DNA from: Enoplolaimus lenunculus
Taxonomy: Eukaryota; Nematoda; Enoplea; Enoplida; Thoracostomopsidae
Direction: 5' to 3'
DNA length: 64,000 nucleotides
Assembly: GCA_030248215.1 (NCBI GenBank)
Contig: JASANG010002718.1
Coordinates: forward strand, 24,152 to 88,151
Every line of letters begins with the position of its first letter. Position 1 is the first letter of the stretch. Shown here one piece after another: positions 44,801 through 54,565 of this stretch. The position numbers were made by a program, and so were the translations under genes. A model generated the notes under the pieces. It worked only from the letters and a program-made list of their open reading frames with translations. It did no database searches and was not told where the DNA came from.

Positions 44801-47800
44801 CGCTAATAAACTCGGTATTTTTTCACTCGAATTTTCGGCTATTTTCGGTATTAAAAATGGTTCTTATTCAAACATTTTGAACAATCCACAATGCAAGTTT
44901 AATAGTTTACTAATAAATTTACAAATTACAGTCGAAAGCTGTAATCGTTCAATGTTAACGTTTCGAACTTTGGTTTGAGTTTGCGTGTCACTCAAAAAAG
45001 TACACAAAACGAGACGTTGTTTACCTTTCACATTGAGTAAACAACCAACTCATTGCGATCCAAAAAATTACAGTGAATACTACAAGCACTTTCAGTGGTT
45101 TCTCACGCATAAGTGTTTTAGTGACAAATTTAAAATCAACATTGACCCGATTCAACGCTGCGATACTCCGTGTAGCGGCATCTAAAATTAAACAAAAAAC
45201 TAAACTAAATTTAAAAAATAAACTTTAAAAAGATCTTGAAAAAATTAACAACTCTCTTCGAATGGCTATAAAGACAAGGGTCCATGTGTAGAACAGGGCC
45301 GGATCGTTTTTCGGAGGGGCTATATTGGAGTCAGTTTAAGCTGTAGACTAATTTTTCTAAAATTAAAAACAGAACTACGATAAATTGAGAAATAAATTTC
45401 AGAAAGATCTTGAAAAACAATTTATCCCTCTGAAAATGACTATAAAGACAGTGTCTAGGGCCCATGTATAGAACAGGGCCGGATCGCTTTCCGGAGGGGC
45501 TATAAATAGAGTCAGTTTAAGCTTTAGACTCATTTATTGCTTAGGCTTAGGCTTAAGCTTAGGCTTAGGTTTAGGAATAGGCTCATCCATACGCTTAGGC
45601 TTAGGCTTAGAAATATGCTTGTACTAATGTTCCGGCCCTATTCTATACATGGGCCGTGTCTAGGGTTATCCTGGACCGTCCAAAAACTAGCCTTTGGACC
45701 GTTTATTATAGTAAAAAATATGCTCCTTGTGTAGTATATAAAGAGATATCGACAAGATCAAAGAGTCAGCTGCAAGGGTCATTAACTGAAAAAATTTAGC
45801 GAGCGAAGCGAACCACAAACCAGTATAAATGATTTTGTGCTGAAATTGGTTAAAAATAAACTTAAGGTTTTGGATCCGATGGAGTTTTTACAGAATCTAT
45901 GACAATTTTCGTCGGTCGACAACTTATCGCTCAACCGTGTTCGAAGCCTATAAAACGATCTAAGTGTATTCTCAAGCATAATCCAAGGGTTAAATCTAAG
46001 CTTAAAGCCATAGAGCAATGAATTGTCGAGTTGATGAAATTTCAGATTAAAAGTTGTCGGGCGACGAATTATCGTAATACCGTTTCAAAACGGGATACTT
46101 TGAGAAGCGTCGCGCCCGTAGCCAAGGAGGGGGGGCAGAGTAGGCTCCACCCCCCGTGGAAAACGTTTGGCTCCCCTAGATGATTTTCAACCATGCACTT
46201 AAGTCATTGAAAACCTTTAAATGACACTCGTGAAAATTTTTTAGCCTCCCTAGCAAGGTGAGCTGGCTACGTGCCTGACAATCGCTAAGCACGACCCTAA
46301 CTGTTATGGGGACACTGTGTATGCTTAATAACGGTATATTCTTGCCGGCCACAGCAACATTTATTATTTGTCTCCTTTCATTTAAATTTTCTGCGGATGG
46401 ATTTGACTAAGACCGTAGTTGAAATTTTACTTAAAAATTAATTTTTTAAATTCTTAAAGGCAGATTTACCTTCAATTCAGTTTTTAACCAAAAATCATAC
46501 CTTTAAACAAATTACTAAGTAACATTATATGTGGGGGGTTAAACTTTTTATTGGCGAAGTAAACCGGTATTTTCTCTTTTATACCGTATCATTGTATATA
46601 CTCTTCCTTGATTCAGCCCCGTAGCCAGCTTACATTGCTAGGTAGGGTGGGCTTGAAATTTTTCAGGACGAGTATACAATGGTTTTCGACGATTTACAAT
46701 CAATGTTGAACGCGCTGAGTTCAACGGAGCTATTTTTAGCGCTGCAGGCTTCCCGGTACAACAGTTACGGCCCTTTAAATTTTAACTTTTTACCATATAA
46801 AACATGTACAAACAGCAATCATATTAGCTTATAGGAATAAACCTGGTTAAGCTTATATTTTACGAACATGTGGCACCGTTGAATTCAGCTCGCCAAAATC
46901 TATAGGATTGGCATCTTTTTATCAAAATCCTAGGGGGTCCAAATTAAACTCGCATACCTTGAAATGAATTACTATGCAGAACCATATACCGACACACGAG
47001 ATAAAATCGCAGAAACATTGGAATTGACAGCAGGACATCAAGCGGAATCGTGGATACGTTCAACATCCGGTGGACACTGTGAGGTCCACCGTCTGACAGG
47101 TAAGGCCAAGTAATCATTGAAGTTCCCGGAAACGGACAAATCAAACAAATTACAGTTTCTTCAACGATTTGAAAGACACGACGCCAAGTTATTGCCACTC
47201 GCCAATCATCAGTTCCGCTGTCGATCATCACCAGCTGAAAATAGAAAAAATAATAAGGCCCGGTCCTTAGCGGTGACCTATATTCTCAAATATGGACGTA
47301 TTCAAGGTATTATTTGATGATTAAACCTTCCAGATTTCAGCCCATGTAAAGATCATGGTCGGAACGTTTTTCTGTAGGACTAGAAAAGTGTAAGCTTAAT
47401 CTTTAGACGAAATTTTTTAACTTGGTTTGGGCTTTGGTTTAGGCTTAGGCTTAGGAATATGCTCATTCTTACGCTTAGGTTTAGGCTTACGCGCCGGCTT
47501 AGGCTTAGGAATATGCTTATAATACTGTTCCGCCCCTGTTAATTACATTGGCCCAGATTTCTTTAGTGACGAAAAAAACGCACTTTTACAGCCTTTAGAA
47601 TATCTTGTTGGATTTCTGAGTTATAAAATTGCACAAAGGATTTGCGACTTCAAAACTTACAAAATCTGCCAAGTCGACCGGCGGATAGATGCTACACACA
47701 TTTGAGAACATGCATACTAAGCACTTAAGGCTTAACAGTTTAGCATTTAAAATATTTTGCAAATACGGCACAAAGAATCGCAGTGTTTTTAATCAAGACA

Positions 47801-50518
47801 ACTAAACCGCTTTACTAATTTCTATATGTGGCCGAAAGTGCATTTAAACGGCTGTCAGCGCTAATGAACACAATTATTTAAACATTTCATCGCTACTGGC
47901 TTGTAACCTCAGACAAAATATTTAATAATTTAGACGAAAATGTTAAATTTTTGAGTCAGATTTGTATGTTTGCCATATTTTTGATTTATTTTGCTAGAAA
48001 ACGCATTGTGACATGTAAACTTCAAAATATCAAATATATATTGCAACATTTTCAATACAGTACAGATTGACGGGAAATAATATGTATTTCTGGTTAAAGA
48101 TATATTTTAAAATATTACATAATTTAAATGAACTGTGTGTATACTTGCCTCAGACCTCACTGTAAATTCCAATGAGTTGATTGACTAACTCAGCTAGTGA
48201 GTTAGTTATTTCTTAGTTAATAACAGTTAACATGAACTCACTCTAAGTTGAACTAATCCTCACTCTGAGTTCAGATAATTCCGCGTAAGTTGGATGATTA
48301 ACTCAGAGTGAGCTTTACTGACTCAGAATTCTGAGTTCTGAAAGTCCTAACTCAGATTAAGTGATTCAACGCATACTGAGTTAATATCAGCTCACTGTGA
48401 CTTACAGGGCTGTCGCTAATTAACCTTGCTAGGAAGGGGACTAAAATTGTTCAGGAGGGGCATTCAAAGGTGTTCGTTGACTTATTAGCAAGGTTGAATT
48501 TTGTTGACTTACAAGCAAAGTTGAATTTCGTTGACTTACCAGCAAGGTTGAATTTCGTCGACTTACCAGCAAGGTTGACTTTCGTTGACTTGCCAGCAAG
48601 GTTGAAAATATTCTAAAAGGAGCCAAATTTTGTTCCAGGGGGGAGAGCTGAGCGCCCCAGGGTCCACTTTGGCTACGAACCCGACTTACCTGTATTTCGT
48701 ACGAATGATAGCAGTATATTAGCACAACAAGGATCACAGATGAGCATACGATTAACCAACGCATTGCAAGCGACCATATTGAATCCTGAAACAAACCTAT
48801 TTTCAGGCAAACATTTAGGTAAATTTTAAAAGACAAAGTCAAAGGTACAAACAGAGTCGACGGTAGGACGTCCAGCGGACCCCAAATCCGATTTTCGTTT
48901 GGTATGTGGTCGATTTTAACCACTTTTGCTGTAATACCCAAATGCTTTAGTGGTTTCTTCGGCGCTGGTCGACTCCAATGCAAATTCGTCATCATGTTAC
49001 TGGGCAAAGTAACGGGATCATAGCCAGCAGGGGCAGAGAGGACTCAGTCCTCCCTGGAAAAATGTTACCCCCTAGAAATGTTTTAACATTGCTTGTAAGG
49101 TCGCTGAAGACCCTTGTATGCCCCTCCTGCGAAATTTTCTCGCCATCTAGCAAGGTGAGCTGGCTACGGGCTTGCAAAGTAACCAAAAAAATTTGGTAAT
49201 TTTTTCTTGCATTAATTATTGCTATATTTTACAAAATTTAAGCTATCTCAGATGTTTCTTAAACCAGCCAATGGGGTTCAAGTAAATCACCCCTCACAGA
49301 GGTGTTTACTTTAGTAAATGACGGAACTGCACTTGAACACGACAGTTCGTTTTCAAGTACAGTCATTGCGATACCAAACGCAGCTGCAGCGAGCGCCGCA
49401 TCGCAAACTGTGGTGCGTTTGGCGAAACATCGACTGCGTAGCGTCAACACTGATTTATCACGTGCTGCACGCTCACGCTTATGTCGATGCAACAGTGACG
49501 TCATCGAAAAACGAGGCTGCTGATGCCGTTTCGATTTTCGATGATGTAATTCGTCTCCATAAACGCCTTCGACGTCAGTTTCTGCAAGCGTTCCCGACTC
49601 GAGCATTTGACTAATTTCGCCAAACGATCCATTTGTCAGTCTTCGTCCGTTGATCATTCGTACATCGTTGGCATCGCCGTGTTTGACCACACTGCGAGAT
49701 GTTGAGACTCTTTTGATCGATTTTAATTTATTATCAAAAGACGTTTTTGGCAACATTCCATCGGTTTCAATTGTTGTTTTTATGCCTGCGTCTCGAGTTA
49801 CGCCTGAAACCGTTCCAAATTCGTTGTTGTTTACCGGTTGCGTTGCTAAAAGCAGTTCGCGATCAGATCGTTGCGGGCACAGGTCAACTTTGACATGGCT
49901 ATGGAGTTTACTAGACGCATGTCTGGGTACGCACATACGGCCACATTTACTCGCTGAAATTCCAGTCGATTTCGTTGGCTTTGATGTGTACCGCCGTTCG
50001 TGCGGCGTTTGCGGCGTCGGCGATGTTTTTTTGATGTCTCCTGGAGGGTACGGAGTGAAACTGTGGCGACCTCGCAGAGTCGATGGACGTTCTAACCGAT
50101 CATACCCGTGTAATCTGACAAGTTCGTTGCTTACATCGAATAAACAGTTGCTATTGTTGCTTGATATACGTCTTGAACCGGATACTGCTTCAGTCGACGG
50201 ATACCGATAGACATACGGAACGGCAATTGAATTGCGGACTTCGCCACAGCCACGTGCATTTCCGTACGCTCCGGAACGCATTTCGGAGCACGAAAGGCGT
50301 TTGATTCGCGTTTCCGGAAGCGATAGCCTGCCTGGTTGACCCAAATTACGATCACTAACTGATAAGGATTTTTCTAAACAATCCGCAGCTTGTAAATATT
50401 GAGGATTTGACCGGTGAAAAACCGGAACCGGCTGATTTTCGACGGTTGCTGTGGTGTCTGAGCTTGACTGACGGATACGAGCAAGCGGTAACGAACCGGC
50501 TACTATATTGCGGTTCAT
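38715..50518 (-). CDS. KCNN-like: Small-conductance Ca2+-activated K+ channel (SK), nine exons
   Basis: Nine exons join in phase into 803 residues from ATG (50518) to TAA (38715): 50518-49298, 48785-48690, 47234-46958, 45181-45025, 43911-43668, 42888-42778, 41159-41038, 39874-39805, 38828-38715. Order: a long basic Ser-rich N-terminus; S1 (about 374-393); S2 in exon 2; S3-S4 with [16 protein letters not shown]5 ([17 protein letters not shown]); pore helix and the filter SIGYGD at 642-647; S6 running into [11 protein letters not shown]; the calmodulin-binding domain ([20 protein letters not shown] ... [11 protein letters not shown]); and a C-terminal coiled coil. SK tetramers with constitutive calmodulin open on Ca2+ rise and shape after-hyperpolarisation. 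Oddities are a nine-Asn run in the S5-pore linker and satellites in several introns. An in-frame ATG 18 codons upstream exists; the later one was chosen. A further S1-S2 loop exon between 48786 and 49297 is possible. Confidence 0.93.
38881..39134. mobile_element. CACTGTAAATT foldback MITE
   Basis: CACAGTGTAAATTTCAGTGA to CATTGAAATTTACAGTGC, foldback body. In SK intron 8. Confidence 0.8.
39400..39535. mobile_element. TTAGGC MITE, type B left and type A right, no hexamers left
   Basis: CCAATGTATAGAACAGAGCC at the left and CGTTCCACCCCTGATCTTTG at the right; the TTAGGC block is gone. A G-run lies just before at 39246-39255. Confidence 0.7.
39805..39874 (-). CDS. KCNN-like: SK exon 8: end of the calmodulin-binding region
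   Basis: Acceptor ATTTACAG, donor [26 protein letters not shown] then INR, matching the SK stretch R-x-V-K-x-E-Q-R-K-L-x-x-Q-x-N-x-L-V-D. Confidence 0.92.
39990..40110. mobile_element. CAGGCCCGTAGCCA MITE, partial
   Basis: CTAGAAAATTTGCAACCTTG and GCTTGGTACGGGCCCGG. Confidence 0.6.
40376..41040. repeat. 43/86-bp satellite carrying copies of the SK exon 7 splice donor
   Basis: Alternating 43-bp monomers form an 86-bp dimer, about eight dimers. On the minus strand one monomer reads CATGAGTAAGTCACTCCGGC; the other has CATGAGCAGGTTACTCAGG. The last unit overlaps the exon 7 border, so the real donor (CATGA, then GTAAGT) is one member of a series of nine near-identical GTAAGT sites. Confidence 0.95.
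41038..41159 (-). CDS. KCNN-like: SK exon 7: calmodulin-binding domain
   Basis: Acceptor GTCTTTAG, donor [46 protein letters not shown]. The A-A-A-x-V-L-x-x-T-W and H-Q-R-x-F-L-x-A-I-H signatures are those of SK channels. Its donor sits at the edge of the 43/86-bp satellite. Confidence 0.95.
41225..41485. repeat. Short tandem repeats of AAATTCAAATTT words
   Basis: GGAAATTCAAATTTTG-type words every 20-23 bp, with a longer block of about 80 bp occurring twice. Lies in intron 6, directly upstream of the exon 7 acceptor. Confidence 0.85.
41858..42770. repeat. 53-bp satellite in SK intron 6, split by a MITE
   Basis: Units with AAACCTAAATTTCAAATTTA and GTAAAAATGTCTGACTTCAG, roughly 53 bp, about nine copies in two blocks on either side of the MITE at 42093-42497. 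Word content recalls the left-edge satellite at 1-738, but homology is unproven. Confidence 0.88.
42093..42497. mobile_element. TGCGGGG MITE with TTA duplication
   Basis: TGCGGGGCTTAAGTTACTGG to GAGTTTAGCATGACCCCGCA, TTA on both sides, 405 bp. Contains ATATCATATGATATT palindromes. Confidence 0.9.
42778..42888 (-). CDS. KCNN-like: SK exon 6: S6 and start of the calmodulin-binding region
   Basis: Acceptor preceded by TTTTTAATTTC; donor GTAAGA; 37 whole codons. [20 protein letters not shown] then [17 protein letters not shown]. The [10 protein letters not shown] block is nearly invariant in SK channels. Confidence 0.95.
43315..43552. mobile_element. Two adjoining CAGGCCCGTAGCCA MITE copies
   Basis: CAGGCCGTAGCCAGCTCATC to GGTTACAGACCCGGTTG, followed by the right half of another copy ending AGGTACGCTGGCTATAAGCC. 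Confidence 0.7.
43668..43911 (-). CDS. KCNN-like: SK exon 5: pore
   Basis: Acceptor GACTGTTTTAG, donor GTATGA. Pore helix [14 protein letters not shown], selectivity filter SIGYGD, then IVPHTYCGR, all as in SK. Before the pore helix comes an extended linker of about 45 residues with NNN and a nine-Asn run coded by (AAT/AAC)n at about 43815-43842. Confidence 0.95.
43966..44335. mobile_element. CAGGGTT hAT-like MITE
   Basis: CAGGGTTCCAACGGAATTTC to TTCCGGTTGGAACCCTG. Flanks GTGTCTAG and GTGTCCAG match 7 of 8. Ends 54 bp upstream of the pore-exon acceptor. Confidence 0.88.
44440..44702. repeat. Possible decayed TTAGGC MITE type C
   Basis: GTAACCGTTGTAAAAGCAAA at one side and CGTCAAAAAAGTAACATGAG at the other. 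Weak. Confidence 0.35.
45025..45181 (-). CDS. KCNN-like: SK exon 4: S5
   Basis: Acceptor TAATTTTAG, donor [57 protein letters not shown]. Matches the S4-S5 linker R-S-I-x-A-L-N-x-x-N and S5 of SK. Confidence 0.95.
45200..45655. mobile_element. TTAGGC MITE type B with duplicated left junction
   Basis: The complete copy is 45459-45655 (GGCCCATGTATAGAACAGGG to TTCTATACATGGGCC), flanked by exact GTGTCTAG repeats. At 45200-45357 lies another copy of the host flank (AGATCTTGAAAAA, ACTATAAAGACA-like) joined to the first 80 bp of the MITE. Confidence 0.88.
46110..46281. mobile_element. CAGGCCCGTAGCCA MITE
   Basis: GCGCCCGTAGCCAAGGAGGG to GAGCTGGCTACGTGCCTG. Confidence 0.8.
46615..46745. mobile_element. 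CAGGCCCGTAGCCA MITE, left half
   Basis: GCCCCGTAGCCAGCTTACAT, then GGTTTTCGACGATTTACAA; the right half is missing. Confidence 0.65.
46958..47234 (-). CDS. KCNN-like: SK exon 3: S3 and S4
   Basis: Acceptor CTATTTTCAG, donor [26 protein letters not shown], then [14 protein letters not shown] (S3), then [20 protein letters not shown] (S4) and LHSNSFQ. D-D-W-R-x-A-x-T and L-S-I-P-M-F-L-R are SK hallmarks. Confidence 0.96.
47339..47553. mobile_element. TTAGGC MITE type A with exact 8-bp duplication
   Basis: AGCCCATGTAAAGATCATGG to TAATTACATTGGCC, flanked by CAGATTTC on both sides. In SK intron 2. The intron between here and 48150 is otherwise AT-rich and unremarkable. Confidence 0.92.
48158..48408. 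mobile_element. CACTGTAAATT foldback MITE
   Basis: CACTGTAAATTCCAATGAGT to CTCACTGTGACTTACAGGG, abutting the next element. Confidence 0.8.
48409..48684. mobile_element. CAGGCCCGTAGCCA MITE with internal 27-bp tandem repeat
   Basis: TCGCTAATTAACCTTGCTAG to TTTGGCTACGAACCCG. Inside, a 27-bp unit (GTTGACTTACCAGCAAGG plus TTGAATTTC) occurs about five times at 48475-48607; on the minus strand three of them read GTAAGT. The element starts about 5 nt inside the intron after exon 2. Confidence 0.85.
48690..48785 (-). CDS. KCNN-like: SK exon 2: S2
   Basis: Acceptor TTTGTTTCAG, donor GTAAGT, 32 whole codons: [20 protein letters not shown] then [12 protein letters not shown]. Aligns with D-S-x-x-S-L-A-L-K-C-L-I-S and Y-H-x-x-E-x-Q of SK S2. 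Confidence 0.95.
49018..49174. mobile_element. CAGGCCCGTAGCCA MITE
   Basis: ATAGCCAGCAGGGGCAGAGA to GAGCTGGCTACGGGCTTGC, in SK intron 1. Confidence 0.75.
49298..50518 (-). CDS. KCNN-like: SK exon 1: N-terminus and S1
   Basis: Starts [20 protein letters not shown]. The long N-terminus is basic and Ser/Arg-rich, low in known motifs. Near the end [20 protein letters not shown] and [10 protein letters not shown] align with the SK stretch L-F-E-K-R-K-R-L-S-D-Y-A-L and E-T-E-L-S of S1. The donor GTGAGG after KVNTS keeps phase 0 with exon 2. 50519-50860 upstream is AT-rich; no TATA box was identified. Confidence 0.88.
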
Positions 50519-50859
50519 ATTTGAAATTTGTAATTTAAATTTTATATACCAACTAAAGATGCAAACGTGCAATCAGAAATGAAAAAGCTAACGAAATGCA
50601 ATCATTTCAACGAATCACAGCTAATTTTCTTTCTTGCTAAATCCGAACCTGAATGCGAGTCAAACGCGACTGCAGTTTAAGCTGGTATTTAGCTTGATTC
50701 TGACCCAAGATTCAGCAAAATATTTTTAGCAAAATTTGCTATTTCGAAATATGTTTTGGAGAACCACAACTAAACGATTTACAAGCGTTAGCGGATGTTT
50801 TCTGTAAGAAAATGGTTAGGTCACTACATTAGTTTCACCAAGAGTCGATAATAAGAGTG

Positions 50860-51125
50860 TGCAACTTCCAAAAATACGCGTGGCATAAAAAGTACCACCG
50901 CGCGTTGCGCTTTGCCCATACCCCCCTTATTTAGGGGGGGTCAACTGCACACAGAAGCCAGTTAAACCTAAATCAAGAATACAATCAAACAATGTTTACA
51001 CTGTGTATCGTAACAGCATTTGCCTGCGTTCAAGGTTTCAACACCCCCCAAATGAGGGGGGTAAGGGAAAAATGCAACGCGTGCCTGGTACATTCATTTG
51101 TACACAGAATGTTCCCAGTTGTACA
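50860..51125. repeat. Dispersed element with CGCGTTGCG and G/C-run arms
   Basis: CCGCGCGTTGCGCTTTGCCC with ACCCCCCTTATTTAGGGGGG on one side; CACCCCCCAAATGAGGGGGG and AATGCAACGCGTGCCTGGTA on the other. The two arms are inverted copies. Confidence 0.6.
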
Positions 51126-51317
51126 CTCTTGTTAAAACCATTATCGACTCTTGGTTTCACCAATCACAAAATTTGCGTTTTACCTGGATCCGCCACTGTT
51201 TACAAGTGCGTACCAAAATGCACCAAAGTTCACCATTAAGGCCAATGCTTAAACGGTACGTCGTATTATTAAGCTTCAATCTTTTGGTTTAACATCTACC
51301 CCTATAGAATATATCCA

Positions 51318-51638
51318 GCACTAAACTGTTAGGAGCAGTCGATAAGAGTCTGTATCCCTAATTAAGGTCCGTTAATGGATACAATTCATTAGTCCATAAA
51401 AGAGACGGTTCAAATATGTAGCAGACACTCCGGCAATCCTCATAAACTATTGAGGGATAAATAACTGACATGATAAATCTACTAAAATGCTTCGGAGTAA
51501 GTCAGTTGGACGCAAAAGAAAGAATTTACAAGGACGGGCTTTCGGCTTAACTGACATAGTCGGTAACCAAACGGCAAAAGGGTGTCCTCTGGAGAGGCAA
51601 AATAAATATCAGTCCTAGCTTCATATTCGGATCAGTGT
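51318..51638. mobile_element. CTGTAGTGACCCG MITE (mariner-like), ends eroded
   Basis: GATAAGAGTCTGTATCCCTA near the left; GTGTCCTCTGGAGAGGCAAA and ATAAATATCAG near the right, as at 31897-32290. Confidence 0.65.
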
Positions 51639-51712
51639 CTTCGGAAAGAATCACAATCCTCGATCCTGCTAGATCCGCCCTACTGTCTACTAGTAAGGTT
51701 TTGAGGACATCA

Positions 51713-51874
51713 GGCCCGTAGCCAGCTCGCCTTGCCAGGGTGGGCAAAACATTTTTCAGGAGGGTCATACAACGGTTTTCGGTGTCTTATAACAAGGTTA
51801 AAAACTTTTTTGGGGGTACAAAATTCTTCGAGAGGGGCCGAGCCCCCCAAGGCCCCTTTTAGCAACGGGCCCGA
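51713..51874. mobile_element. CAGGCCCGTAGCCA MITE, well preserved
   Basis: AGGCCCGTAGCCAGCTCGCC to CCTTTTAGCAACGGGCCCG; clear inverted ends. Confidence 0.85.
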
Positions 51875-52646
51875 ATACACTACCCCAATCAGACCGGCAC
51901 ATCCTGGCGTTTAGGACTTGTGTCACAAAAATAATTTTCCGGGTGACTGCTGAAACGATAAATCATAGAAGACGTGGATGCAAAGGTGGCGTGAAACTGC
52001 CAATATTTTTCAAGTATCCAATCAAATCACGATATTTGTTCATACCTGAGGCCCCATAAAACCCTGAGTCCTTCGAACGTGGGATATGTTAGGGCGTCAG
52101 GCACCTGTTCATGTGGGAAAAAATAAACTTTTTCACAGCGTTCAGCAATACTCCATAGATATAATTTGGAAACCTTACAAAATGCATTATATAATTGCTA
52201 AGATATAATTTTTTTCATTCGAGGCCGGACATATAAAATATTATTAGTATTCTTCGGTCAAATTTACGAACTTTTGTCAGGTTTCGTCAACTTTTAGCCG
52301 TAACCGTGCAGATTAACGAGAAATTTCGCGAAAATCTAAAAGTCAGGTAATATATATTTTGAAATTCGTAGAAAAGTAATAAAGTGTCAAAAAAGCACTG
52401 AAAGAATATACCCAATTTGCATGTGTAGTTGTTTGACGGATAATAAGTGAAATTTTAAATTAAGACAGAAACTCTGCTAACAATTTGAAAAAATTAAGTT
52501 GAAAATAATAGAAATATTAACATTTCAAAATTAACATTCGTCTTTGACCCTCGCGTCTGTCGTCAAAATCGAGCGACCGGTTTCAACGTAATTTTAAAAC
52601 TAAATTTAACTAAAAAATTAACTCCCAGTCCGTGACTATGTCATAG
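51875..52646. other. No recognised feature
   Basis: AT-rich unique-looking sequence; no gene or repeat that I can support. Confidence 0.4.
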
Positions 52647-52831
52647 GGTTCATGGTACTTTTGGGGCCCGTCCCGGTTTCTTGTGGTAAAACGAGTAGGT
52701 TTAGATTTTAGACTACACTATTTTGTTCAGGGTTTAGCTTAGATTTACACGTTTTTCTACGCGTAAGGCTTAGGCATTAGGCTTAGGTATATGCTTAATC
52801 TACTGGTACGGCTCTAAAAGTAACATTGGCC
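52647..52831. mobile_element. TTAGGC MITE type C
   Basis: GGTTCATGGTACTTTTGGGG and CCGTCCCGGTTTCTTGTGGT at the left; ACGGCTCTAAAAGTAACATT GGCC at the right. Confidence 0.8.
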
Positions 52832-52845
52832 TACTTTGGCATACA

Positions 52846-53094
52846 CTCAAAATAATATTTCTGACATTTAAGAAATATTTTCTTACATTTAAGAAATATG
52901 ATTAGCAAGGTGAACTTGATAATTATTTCTGTTATCACAGAAAAATTTTCAAAAAAGTTTTGAAATAAAGTTTGAAAATAAACGTATTCTAGTTTTTTTT
53001 TAAAAAAATTGTCTTAAATATCCGAAAAACTTTTCAGATTTGCTACAGAAAATACTTTTCTGTAAAAATTAAGAAATTATTTTTTGTGTGTAGC
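52846..53094. repeat. AAGTATTTCTGA-type MITE, reverse orientation
   Basis: ACACTCAAAATAATATTTCT to GAAATTATTTTTTGTGTGTA; reverse of 36435-36672. 53095-53600 beyond has no recognised feature. Confidence 0.7.
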
Positions 53095-53604
53095 CCACTC
53101 TGAAATTATATGGAATTTCAAATGTTCAGGGATGGGATTCCGCTGTGCCAATATCGGTCTGGTTTGGTCCCAATTATACCTTTGTCTGGTAATGATACAA
53201 CACCAACTAGTGTTAAAGACAGTATGAGATAGGTGTTTACCCTGGTAGCAAAGTATGACATTTCATGGTATATTCTGATATCACCATGGTATTAATAATG
53301 GAACCATTTTCTCATATATATTTAAAGCTTTATTTACTTCAAATTTCTCCTTGAATATATATTAATATGTTATTAATGTTTAAAAAGGATACGCTAGCAG
53401 GTAAAATATCATTGTTAAAAGTTAACTATATCTTAAAAACAGATTTATTTAAAGTAATTATATGCGAAAAGTTTTTGTACATTTATGAATTTATCCCTTT
53501 ATCACATAAATATTTTCAATTTTATATGAGATGTAATTTCAAGAAAAAATTCGATCACTATTGTCACTGGTGTAGGCGCTTACGATGACCGCTGAACTTT
53601 AGGA

Positions 53605-53850
53605 GTGTAAGCATGTGAGACATGCGTGTCATGGTGCATATGTAATAAATAAATGCAATGCACATTGTGTTATATGGTCGACCCATCGACGAAAAATACA
53701 GTTGGAGAGGCGGGCTACGTGGCGCAGTGGAAACAGCGTCTGCCTGGCACGCAAAAGGTCACTAGTTCGAAACCACCAGTTACCCGCTTTTCCAGCTACT
53801 TAGTTAAAAGGTCTGAAGTCCCGGTTCCCACCTAGACTGACAAAGAGCTT
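53605..53850 (+). mobile_element. tRNA-derived SINE
   Basis: A leader (GTGAGACATGCGTGTC, AATAAATGCAATGCACATTG) shared with 56903-57142, then a tRNA-like part: A box TGGCGCAGTGG at 53720-53730 and B box AGTTCGAAACC near 53764-53774, then a shared tail (TTCCAGCTACTTAGTT, CCCACCTAGACTGAC). It lacks a full tRNA fold, so it is a SINE and not a tRNA gene. Confidence 0.75.
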
Positions 53851-54565
53851 GACGCTCAAACCCGAAAAGGCTCTCACGTCTTGTGGGCGTTTTGTACTAT
53901 CAAACACTGCTCATGGTGTGTGCCATCTGCATTACTCGTATAATATTTGTATTTAGTTGCTCACGGTATAGTGTATGAGTGAAAGGGTTAAACTTGACTA
54001 GTCAACATGGTTGCAAATTTGCAACACAAAATATTCCTTGCAAAATTTTCTAAGAATGTGATCTACTAAAATTGCATTTATATGCTGTCTCTTGTTTATA
54101 TATGATACAATCATAACAACAAATGGGACGCTGCCCGAAATACGTATGTGAGGCGTTCCAGCTTTAATAATATAAAGGTTCTAACGTCTAGAAATTATAA
54201 CGGTACAGATAACAGAGTGGATAGTTCGAAAACAGAGATTATGGAACAAATATGAAAACTAAAATGGCAAAAAAGGTTAGATTTGCATTTAGAAGAAATC
54301 TAAAAACATTTCAAAATTTAGAACAACAGTAGTATAATTAAAAAATAGCTTATTCGTTTTAGAAATGTTGTCGTAGAATAATATCTGTATAAGCACATAT
54401 ATGTACACGTTGTTTGTACCTTATGCTATTCGAAGCAGGGTATAATTTTAATTTTTACCGTCTATCAGAATCAACATAATTATAGTAGAACCATATATAT
54501 AAGATTAAAAAGAACTCAAGATAAGACCCTGGAACACTATAAAACACAGCTGTGAAAGCTCTGGT
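53851..54565. other. No recognised feature
   Basis: AT-rich stretch without a supported gene; no long frame and no clear repeat. Confidence 0.4.

Noticed and set aside
45782-46018. Minus-strand frame in SK intron 3
   Set aside because: No resemblance to SK sequence, and exons 3 and 4 join in phase without it.
49302-50210. Plus-strand frames opposite SK exon 1
   Set aside because: Shadows of the long coding exon on the minus strand; no domain or splice support.
53713-53780. Functional tRNA gene
   Set aside because: A and B boxes are present but the acceptor and anticodon stems do not form, and the flanks recur at 56903; it is a SINE.
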